29,186 nt of DNA from Prevotellaceae bacterium UBA6858 (GTDB lineage Bacteria > Bacteroidota > Bacteroidia > Bacteroidales > Bacteroidaceae), in contig DKDC01000021.1 in assembly GCA_002451695.1 (NCBI GenBank), positions 1 to 29,186 of the forward strand. Direction: 5' to 3'. The translations under genes and the position numbers were made by a program. Numbering within the stretch: the stretch's first letter is position 1; each line of letters starts with the position of its first letter. Shown here in pieces: positions 1-5,902 of the stretch. The notes beneath the pieces were generated by a model that saw nothing but the letters and a program-made list of their open reading frames with translations, was not told the origin of the DNA and made no database searches.

Positions 1-975
1 CGCTTCTATGTGCGCGACCACCTGGGCAGCGTTCGCGTTGTGCTGGACGATGACGGCAACGTGCTTCAGCAGCTCTACTACCACCCTTTCGGGGGCGTTT
101 GGGGCGACGCCGGCACGAACACCGGTCTGCAGCCTTGGAAGTACAGCGGCAAGGAGTACGACCACCGGGACGGCCTCGACCTCTACGACTACGGCGCGAG
201 GCTTTACGACCCCGCCGCCGTCCGCTGGACAAGCCCCGACCCCCTGTGCGAGAGACACTACAACATCAGCCCATACGCATTCTGCAACAACAACCCGATT
301 AACAACATTGATCCCGATGGGCGGGATTGGTATAAAGATGTGGACGGAACATATCAGTTTAATCCTGGTGTAAACTCTCAAGAAGACCTTAAAAAAGGTC
401 AGACATATATAGGGAAAGAATTCAATTTAGGTGGAGTAAAGTTCCGTTTAGATGGAAGCATCTTATATTCTAATGAAACATCCGCTTATTTAAGGATGTG
501 GGGACAGGCGGATGTTCATTATAGAAAAAAAGAGAAAGAGGGAAGGGAAACAGCAGCTTTCCTTTTGGAGGATGGACGTGTAATCGTTTTGCCAGATTAT
601 GCAAATGATGATTCTTCGGCAGGAATAGATGCGTATGGATATAGTATAGTTGGGAAAAAACTAAGATATGGAGGAAGTGTTTATAAAACGATAGGTATGG
701 TACATACGCATCAAAACAGACAGCTAAATTCCAGTCCTTCGTATTATTTGGGAGACAGCTATGGTGATCTTCAAATATCTTTGGATATGGGGGGAAATCC
801 AGTTTTTACTATAGGACATGATGGCAGAATTTATGGGATACGCGGCAAATATGGGCCGGATGCCCCCATATTGTATAATATTCCCTTGAAAGGTTTTTTA
901 GGAAGTAGAAGCAATTTGCTTAGAGGAAAAACCAAAATATCGAAAATTATAAAATCACTACACCCACTGCGATGA
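1..975 (+). CDS. Rhs-family polymorphic toxin, C-terminal part, JAB/JAMM-like toxin domain (5' end outside window)
   Basis: The reading frame is open from the first base, so the gene starts upstream and only the last 324 codons are seen. The first ~100 codons are the conserved Rhs core end (RDHLGSVRVV, YHPFGG, SGKEYDHRDGLDLYDYGARLYDP, then the DPDGR boundary near base 310), where Rhs proteins typically release the C-terminal toxin. The remaining ~220 residues are a variable domain. It carries an HTH triad (bases 703-711) followed by GDSYGDL with aspartates at bases 754 and 766, which fits the HxH...S/D pattern of JAB/JAMM metal-dependent peptidases and resembles predicted JAB-like toxins of Bacteroidetes. 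Base composition falls from GC-rich to AT-rich at the core/toxin border, as expected for a swapped toxin tip. The TGA stop overlaps the next gene's ATG by 4 bp, typical of a toxin-immunity pair. Metal binding and toxicity are inferred. Confidence 0.85.
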   Translation, partial: RFYVRDHLGSVRVVLDDDGNVLQQLYYHPFGGVWGDAGTNTGLQPWKYSGKEYDHRDGLDLYDYGARLYDPAAVRWTSPDPLCERHYNISPYAFCNNNPINNIDPDGRDWYKDVDGTYQFNPGVNSQEDLKKGQTYIGKEFNLGGVKFRLDGSILYSNETSAYLRMWGQADVHYRKKEKEGRETAAFLLEDGRVIVLPDYANDDSSAGIDAYGYSIVGKKLRYGGSVYKTIGMVHTHQNRQLNSSPSYYLGDSYGDLQISLDMGGNPVFTIGHDGRIYGIRGKYGPDAPILYNIPLKGFLGSRSNLLRGKTKISKIIKSLHPLR

Positions 976-1529
976 TTAAACAATTGAATTACTTATGTTT
1001 TTTTGCGGCTTTCCTTTTGCTAAGTTGTGAAGTCAAGAGTAATGGTTTTCGTGAGTTATCCCCGGAGGCCAACAAGATAATAACTGATTATGTGAATTCC
1101 ACCCCTCAGTACAACACTTATTTATTGGTGTCCCAAAGTTTGCTGTATAAAACGCCAATAAAAGAACCGGGCTTTTTAATAGGGCCTTTTTTCCCTTTGC
1201 TGAATGATTATTACAAGGGTTGCCATGCTTTGAGACTGGTGGACATAGGAAGCAACAGGGTATATGTTTTGGATGATATGTCTGCTCTGGTTGGCGAAGA
1301 GACGGAAGAATGGACGAACATAAATAAATTGGATAAGTCAGTTACGCTGGATGGAGTTCTGTTACAAAAAATTTATCCGTCAGACAAAAATAGCAACATG
1401 ATTAATTATTTGTGCAGGGCCAAATTGTTTTATTATGCAAACGGTTCTTTTTTGATAAATAACAGGCCGGACACTGTTTATTTACCGAGAGTAAAGATGG
1501 ACAACACCCATTGTAATAAACAATGGTAG
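972..1529 (+). CDS. Candidate immunity lipoprotein for the JAB-like Rhs toxin
   Basis: The 185-residue protein has an N-terminal hydrophobic segment ending in a lipobox (LLLSC, Cys at about residue 19), so it is probably a lipoprotein. Its ATG overlaps the toxin stop as ATGA, indicating translational coupling. I do not recognise a family in the mature part, which contains LSPEANKIITDYVN, a central region rich in aromatics and a cysteine-containing tail. Assignment as the cognate immunity protein rests on position, overlap, size and the matching AT-rich composition. Export to the envelope would suit protection against a toxin that acts in or passes through the periplasm. It could instead be an unrelated envelope lipoprotein. 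Confidence 0.7.
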   Translation: MIKQLNYLCFFAAFLLLSCEVKSNGFRELSPEANKIITDYVNSTPQYNTYLLVSQSLLYKTPIKEPGFLIGPFFPLLNDYYKGCHALRLVDIGSNRVYVLDDMSALVGEETEEWTNINKLDKSVTLDGVLLQKIYPSDKNSNMINYLCRAKLFYYANGSFLINNRPDTVYLPRVKMDNTHCNKQW

Positions 1530-1560
1530 GTATGTAAAACAGAACAAGGAAAAGCAAAAA

Positions 1561-2109
1561 ATGATGAACAGGTGGAATACAGTCTTGGCTTCAGCGGGCG
1601 TGTTGGCTGTCTGTTCCGTGATATTGGCATTGTGGTACAAGCGCGAGTATGACATACAGTGTCTTTCGGGGGAGGAAAGGTGGAAAAGCGAGGCGTTCCA
1701 TACGCAGGAAGTGGAACTTCAGAAACAGGCGGGACTGTCCTTGAAGTATAATTACCCCGATGACAAGGATATTGTGAAAGACGCTTATGTTGAAATTCAT
1801 TATGGGACAGGCAACGGTTATAGACTTACCTGTGTTTCCAATCCGCTTTTGGCTGCGAGAATAGCGGAAGCGGTGTGGTTCCCGGATGCGGACGAGGGGA
1901 TTGTCCATGGCCGCCCCTTGATAGTGAGACTGTGCAGGAACTTGTGGATTGTAAGCAACAGGAAAGCGGTCAATGAGGCTTGGCCGTACACGGAGATAGA
2001 CCGAAACAACGGGTGCATCGTGAAACATTGCTGGCTGAAAAGCCCGGCGGTTAATTGTATGCGTGTCGGAAAACAAAAATCGGGGGGGGTAATCTGTAAA
2101 AAGTCATGA
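1561..2109 (+). CDS. NTF2-fold-type immunity protein, membrane anchored (paralogue 1)
   Basis: The 182-residue protein has an N-terminal membrane segment (about residues 8-25) and a soluble domain containing AARIAEAVWF, GRPLIVRL, LWIV and a final DRNNGCIVKHCW. This order of motifs (A-x-IAEAVW, RP, W-V, DG-I) is characteristic of the NTF2-fold immunity family that accompanies Bacteroidetes polymorphic toxins. No toxin gene directly precedes it, since the upstream neighbour is itself an immunity candidate, so it looks like an orphan immunity gene kept after toxin replacement. The start at 1561 is chosen because the membrane segment follows directly; ATG codons lie at residues 1 and 2. The next gene, 4 bp downstream, is a diverged paralogue. 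Confidence 0.7.
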   Translation: MMNRWNTVLASAGVLAVCSVILALWYKREYDIQCLSGEERWKSEAFHTQEVELQKQAGLSLKYNYPDDKDIVKDAYVEIHYGTGNGYRLTCVSNPLLAARIAEAVWFPDADEGIVHGRPLIVRLCRNLWIVSNRKAVNEAWPYTEIDRNNGCIVKHCWLKSPAVNCMRVGKQKSGGVICKKS

Positions 2110-2112
2110 TTT

Positions 2113-2628
2113 ATGAAGCGGAGAACTAAGAGGAATATAATAATCCTGATGTCGCTGTTGGTTATTTCTGCCGTCTCAATATACAAGGCAGTTGGGTACA
2201 AGCACTCATGCGACTTATGGTTAAAAGACAAGGCAAAGGAGAAACCTTGGCAACTGGGCGACAATATAATCAAGGAAATACAGCGGCAAGGCGGCAGAAC
2301 CGTGCGTATTAATTACGTTGACACAACGGAGATAATAGTTGAGAAATTTAAGGACACATACCCGAACGGACATATTCCGAACACATTCAAGGGTGTTGAC
2401 AGGCGTATGGCTGCAAGGATTGGCGAAGCCGTATGGTTTACCGAAGTCGGCAAGAAAGAAGTGTTTGCTGGCCGCCCTATATACGTTGGCGCCCGCAAAA
2501 AATCGTGGAGAGTCCACAGCGGCAACTGTATCGGTCCGGGAATGCCGATAATGGAAATAAGCAAGAGCGACGGACGGATAATAGTATATTATTGGGAAAA
2601 ATGCCACCAAGACTTTTTCCTTTATTAG
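2113..2628 (+). CDS. NTF2-fold-type immunity protein, membrane anchored (paralogue 2)
   Basis: The 171-residue protein has the same plan as its upstream neighbour: a basic N-terminus, one membrane segment (about residues 9-27), then a domain with AARIGEAVWF, AGRPIYVG, SWRV and SKSDGRIIVYYW. The shared motifs with diverged flanks point to an old tandem duplication, or to two immunity genes acquired for different toxins. As with its neighbour, no toxin partner sits beside it. The frame stays open after the TAG stop into a remnant that runs to 2799, so the stop may be a secondary mutation or the join of two fragments. The family call is by motif recognition; the immunity role is inferred from family and context. 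Confidence 0.7.
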   Translation: MKRRTKRNIIILMSLLVISAVSIYKAVGYKHSCDLWLKDKAKEKPWQLGDNIIKEIQRQGGRTVRINYVDTTEIIVEKFKDTYPNGHIPNTFKGVDRRMAARIGEAVWFTEVGKKEVFAGRPIYVGARKKSWRVHSGNCIGPGMPIMEISKSDGRIIVYYWEKCHQDFFLY

Positions 2629-2799
2629 ACAAATTTTGAAGCTAATATCCGTAAAGAAATGGTGACAGGACAAAACCCTTTGTTTATGATATATCTTCCC
2701 CAAAATGGAGCTTATATCCCATACAGGTCCGATTCAAGAGAAGAGGAATTCAAGGTGATACCCTTAGGAGTAACAACAGTAAAAGCGACAAGAAGATGA
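2629..2799 (+). pseudogene. Short in-frame remnant downstream of the NTF2-like immunity gene
   Basis: Reading on through the TAG at 2626-2628 gives 56 sense codons up to TGA at 2797-2799. An internal ATG at 2659 would give a 46-residue peptide (start MVTGQNPLFM, end TTVKATRR). The end overlaps the ATG of the following gene by 4 bp, the same coupling as the real toxin/immunity genes here, so the 3' end probably belongs to a once longer gene. I recognise no family. It may be the tail of a deleted immunity or toxin gene. Alternatively it is a real small protein; the codons look coding but the length is small. Confidence 0.35.
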
Positions 2800-3362
2800 T
2801 GATGAAAACGACAATGCTGATGCTTGCACTTCTTTTTTCAGTCTCAATTTGGGGGCAGAAAAAGGCAAAGGCAAGGGCAAATGTAAAAACTGTGAAGCCC
2901 TTGCGTGCTGTTCCGCAAAAACAAACGGCGAATCCGTTTGTTTTTAAGCGGCTGGATTGCTATGAAGTCTGCAATCCCCAACTGCTGGAAGCCATAAAGG
3001 CAGAAGTGATAAGCTATTTGGAGAAAAACGAGCATGACCCCAATAATGAATGGCTGGTTATGTATTTGGGTGAGCGCAAAGATGGGACAGGTGTTATCGG
3101 CGTGGGGACTTCCCGTAAAGAAGAACTGCTTTGGGACGGCGACAATTGCTTTTGGGGATATATGGAGATATGCGGATATCGTTTTTTGCTGTCAGAAAAG
3201 CAAAAAGAGGATTATGTAAGGAAAAAGGCGGGGGATTGCACAAAACTCGTCAAATTTCACAGAATCGGATATTATATTCCATCAATGGATGGGACTATAG
3301 AGTGGTGGTTCGTTTCTGATGGGGAGAAAGTGGTTTTGGAAAGGTTCAACGATGTATGGTGA
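2796..3362 (+). CDS. Secreted hypothetical protein, candidate orphan immunity protein
   Basis: The 188-residue protein has a clear Sec signal peptide (hydrophobic stretch at about residues 5-20, ending near SIWGQ) followed by a basic linker and a globular domain rich in aromatics (ELLWDGDNCFWGYMEICGY, GTIEWWFVSDG). Three successive ATG codons (2796, 2799, 2802) could each start it. Its last 7 bp overlap the ATG of Rhs cassette B (3356), so it was probably the immunity gene of the preceding, now lost, toxin, with cassette B joined behind it. No family recognised. The role is inferred from its place between Rhs cassettes and from the export signal it shares with the other immunity candidates. 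Confidence 0.6.
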   Translation: MMMKTTMLMLALLFSVSIWGQKKAKARANVKTVKPLRAVPQKQTANPFVFKRLDCYEVCNPQLLEAIKAEVISYLEKNEHDPNNEWLVMYLGERKDGTGVIGVGTSRKEELLWDGDNCFWGYMEICGYRFLLSEKQKEDYVRKKAGDCTKLVKFHRIGYYIPSMDGTIEWWFVSDGEKVVLERFNDVW

Positions 3363-4417
3363 ATGCTGACATGACACAGGCACAGACCCGAGAGGAAGCT
3401 GCATCGCAAACTGCTCCGATATACGGCTATGTGGAGAACAGCCGGGAGTTTGCGGGGAACTACGTGTTCGAGGACGGGAAGCTGTCGAAATATCTCTTTG
3501 ACGGCGGGTACATCGACATAGCCTCGGGGGATAACACGGCTGCGTACCGCTTTTATGTGCGCGACCACCTGGGGAGCGTGCGGGTTGTGCTGGACGATGA
3601 CGGCAACGTTTTGCAGCAACTGTACTACCACCCGTTCGGCGGCGTTTGGGGCGACGCGGGCACGAACACCGGTCTTCAGCCGTGGAAGTACAGCGGCAAG
3701 GAGTACGACCACCGGGACGGCCTCGACCTGTACGACTACGGCGCGAGGCTCTACGATCCCGCCGCCATCCGCTGGACAAGTCCCGACCCCCTGTGCGAGA
3801 GACACTACCACATCAGCCCCTACGCCTTCTGCAACAACAACCCGATAAGATACGTTGACCCGGATGGGAGAAAGATAAGAATCCCTCATAACCAGAACCA
3901 AATACTAAGCTACATAAATAGTTTGGCGCAGGGAGTGTTTGCTATAAACAAAGACGGATACCTGTATATGAAAAAAGCGACGAATAACCAAGGTTTTTCC
4001 AAATATTATGCAGAGAAATTAACAGGATTGATAAAAGACCCAAATAGTACAGTAACAATATTGGTCAGCGATAAAGTAAAAGTGCCTAATTCTAAAACAG
4101 GAAAGATGGAAACAAAAGCAACCAAAGATTATGGAGAAGGTGTAACTGTATCTCTGACAAAAATCTATAGCAATTCTAAAGAGAAAAGCCATGATATTAC
4201 AACAACGATATCAGGCAAGTCACGCCAAGGGCTAAAGGATCAAAGCGGCAATGCACTTGAGGATGGACCTGCTGAAATTTTATCACATGAGATTGTCGGA
4301 CATGCAGCTCCCAAAGTGTTAGGTTCAGATACTGGCAATGCAGTTGAAAACGAAAACAAAGTAAGATTACAGTTGAATAAACCATTAAGGGAAAGGGACG
4401 ATGACCATGTCGAATAG
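3356..4417 (+). CDS. Orphan Rhs C-terminal cassette with HExxH metallopeptidase-like toxin domain
   Basis: The 353-residue ORF begins inside the Rhs core (YGYVENSREFAGNYVFEDGK, LFDGGYIDI, RDHLGSVRVV) and reaches the DPDGR boundary at about residue 170. It lacks the long N-terminal shell of a full Rhs protein, so it is a displaced tip that could recombine into the full gene through the ~300 bp core repeat shared with copy A. The C-terminal ~185 residues contain HEIVGH at residues 311-316, an HExxH zinc-peptidase motif, followed by AVENENK and NKPLRERDDDH, where a downstream Glu could be the third metal ligand. The layout recalls M91-like effector peptidases; that link is tentative. The immunity candidate that follows begins inside the end of this gene. 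Confidence 0.8.
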   Translation: MVNADMTQAQTREEAASQTAPIYGYVENSREFAGNYVFEDGKLSKYLFDGGYIDIASGDNTAAYRFYVRDHLGSVRVVLDDDGNVLQQLYYHPFGGVWGDAGTNTGLQPWKYSGKEYDHRDGLDLYDYGARLYDPAAIRWTSPDPLCERHYHISPYAFCNNNPIRYVDPDGRKIRIPHNQNQILSYINSLAQGVFAINKDGYLYMKKATNNQGFSKYYAEKLTGLIKDPNSTVTILVSDKVKVPNSKTGKMETKATKDYGEGVTVSLTKIYSNSKEKSHDITTTISGKSRQGLKDQSGNALEDGPAEILSHEIVGHAAPKVLGSDTGNAVENENKVRLQLNKPLRERDDDHVE

Positions 4418-4838
4418 AATACTTTGTATATTGTTGAGTTTTATTAGCGTTTTACCGTCAAGTGCAGAGTTTTTCTTGCAAGACACAAGTTGGTGTATTC
4501 AAAAGACGGTTATTCCGTACAGTTACCAGACAGAAAAAGGCAGGTGTTATGTGGCGGCAGAAATACAGGGCAATGAAATGCCTGCATATGTGTTTTTAAA
4601 CTACGGCATATTGGTTGTTACATCTTGCTCCCGCGTGGGCGACTATTACGAGAACGAGGAATGGTTTGACACAGGGGAATGGAAATTAAGGCACGACACT
4701 TTGGAAATCAAGTCGGGGAAGCCAAATCCCAAAGTGGAGCGGTTCATTGTAAAAAGGTCTGCTGAAAATGAAAACAAGATGCGGTTGTATTATGTTGACA
4801 ATATGGACGCGTATGATGAGCTTGCGAGAATGAAATAA
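4401..4838 (+). CDS. Candidate secreted immunity protein for the HExxH Rhs toxin
   Basis: The 145-residue protein begins within the last codons of cassette B (17-bp overlap; an ATG at 4407 would shorten it by two residues), indicating tight coupling. It has a signal peptide (NRILCILLSFISVLPSSAEF), giving a mature protein of about 120 residues. The mature part (DTSWCIQKTVIPYSY, FLNYGILVV, GEWKLRHDTLEI) has the strand-rich pattern of a small lipocalin-like beta barrel. I do not recognise a named family. Position directly after the toxin and the export signal make it the natural cognate immunity protein, guarding a periplasmic target or binding the protease there. Function is inferred from context. 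Confidence 0.65.
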   Translation: MTMSNRILCILLSFISVLPSSAEFFLQDTSWCIQKTVIPYSYQTEKGRCYVAAEIQGNEMPAYVFLNYGILVVTSCSRVGDYYENEEWFDTGEWKLRHDTLEIKSGKPNPKVERFIVKRSAENENKMRLYYVDNMDAYDELARMK

Positions 4839-4850
4839 TAGTGCATTGTC

Positions 4851-5042
4851 ATGAATAAATCGGATATTTGGAATACGGATGGGAATAACTGCCTTAATCT
4901 GCAATTAAACAAGGGAGGAAAACATTATAATGTGGAGTTTGACTTTAGAGTAAGTTCTTCGGAGAAACACCGGAGAGTTGTTACCCAAAATGACCCTAAT
5001 GCAGTGAATGAATTCAATATGATAAAAAAGCAAGAGAAATGA
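4851..5042 (+). CDS. Small hypothetical ORF between Rhs cassettes, possibly a fragment
   Basis: The 63-codon ORF shares the AT-rich composition of the cassette tails, and its stop overlaps the ATG of broken cassette C (ATGA at 5039-5042). The product is polar, has no signal peptide and has no recognised motif (ends QNDPNAVNEFNMIKKQEK). It may be the tail of a degraded toxin or immunity gene left by recombination, or a short spurious ORF. Confidence 0.35.
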   Translation: MNKSDIWNTDGNNCLNLQLNKGGKHYNVEFDFRVSSSEKHRRVVTQNDPNAVNEFNMIKKQEK

Positions 5043-5534
5043 AAACAGGGAATTCTGACAGTTTCGTATTGTCGATTTTCGATATCGGCGGCACCAGCCT
5101 GCAGCCGTGGAAGTACAGCGGCAAGGAGTACGACCACCGGGACGGCCTCGACCTCTACGACCCCACCGCCGTCCGCTGGACAAGCCCCGACCCCCTGTGC
5201 GAGAAGTACTACCATTTGAGCCCATATGTTTTTTGTCTGAACAATCCGATAAATGCAATAGATTTGAACGGAGACAGTGCATGGAGTATAAAGAGGGACT
5301 GGGAAGCCAATGATCAAAAGTTTTTTTGCTGAATATGCCCAAAAAAGGTTATATGGTTACTATAACAATAAAACTAAATTGGATTGCGCGGATTTGGCAT
5401 TGTCCGTATTGGTGGATTATGCCAGTGAAGAAGGATTGCCATTAAAGTTGTTTTCTTCATCAGGGGGCGTCTGTATTGGCAACATTTTCCCATGCACTCC
5501 GAAAGCCGCATTTGATGCGGGGAAAACCACATAG
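5039..5534 (+). pseudogene. Broken Rhs C-terminal cassette (frameshift, internal deletion, truncated end)
   Basis: Frame 1 (5039-5332) encodes a short piece of Rhs core (LQPWKYSGKEYDHRDGLDLYD, then AVRWTSPDPLCEKYYHLSP) and the boundary region NAIDLNGDSAW, then stops at TGA after a T7 run (5321-5327). Removing one T joins DQKFF to AEYAQKRLYGYYNNKTKLDCADLAL in the other frame (ORF 5310-5534), so a single-base slip explains the break. The core copy has also lost the seven codons DYGARLY found in copies A and B. The tail contains LDCADLAL, which recalls the active-site DC of NlpC/P60-like cysteine hydrolases; this is a tentative resemblance. The ORF ends inside a 21-bp repeat array (GKTT-stop at 5523-5534), so the toxin is cut short, and no immunity gene follows. 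Confidence 0.75.
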
Positions 5535-5635
5535 GACTTAGGAAAAACTATGTCCTATGCAGGAAAAATTATGTCTGATGTAATTAAAACTACATCAGAC
5601 CTTTTTCCCCTTGTTGCAAACATCTGAAAAACAAA
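5520..5635 (+). repeat. 21-bp tandem palindromic repeat array, copy 1, with trailer
   Basis: Units at 5520-5540, 5541-5561, 5562-5582 and 5583-5603 have an exact 21-bp period of the form GGAAAAA-CTAYGTCYKATGTA. The last two can fold: GTCTGATGTA at 5573-5582 pairs with TACATCAGAC at 5591-5600, followed by CTTTTT, a plausible intrinsic terminator. A trailer (5601-5635, containing TCTGAAAAACAAATC) recurs after copy 4 and, on the other strand, beside copy 3. The first unit contains the stop codon of the truncated toxin. Together with the dnaN leader it fills the 368-bp gap 5535-5902. Confidence 0.85.
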
Positions 5636-5841
5636 TCTTTACGACGGATGTTTTTGCATAGTTACAACCTTGGTAATCTGTGCTTTATGCAAATCGGAAC
5701 ATTCTTGAAGTTTTTTCGGCAAAGACCGCGCCGCACGGATATGTCATTTGGGTTGCGGGAAAAACTCGCCTTTTGTGTTTTTTGTCCCGAGCGGAGGTAA
5801 AAGATTAGACTTTTTACGAGCATGGCTTGCAAGGAATTTAT

Positions 5842-5849
5842 TAACTTTG
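5842..5849 (+). promoter_or_regulatory. Putative -7 promoter element for the dnaN operon
   Basis: TAACTTTG matches the Bacteroidetes -7 consensus TAnnTTTG exactly and lies 53 bp before the dnaN ATG. I see no good TTTG -33 element at the usual 19-21 bp spacing, so only the -7 box is supported. Between the repeat trailer (ending near 5635) and this box I see nothing else recognisable. Confidence 0.5.
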
Positions 5850-5902
5850 CAATGTGGTGCAACGCCCAAAAACAAGATAAAAAATAATAATCAGATATAG
5901 TC

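Noticed and set aside
3272..3901. 209-codon minus-strand frame opposite the Rhs core
   Set aside because: Antisense shadow; similar Val-rich or Arg-rich shadows occur opposite each Rhs core copy.
1..5534. Insertion sequence or transposase explaining the repeated GC-rich blocks
   Set aside because: The repeated blocks encode Rhs core protein in frame; no transposase or terminal inverted repeats were seen.
5520..5607. CRISPR-like array
   Set aside because: The 21-bp units are contiguous and related to each other with no unique spacers, and no cas genes are near.
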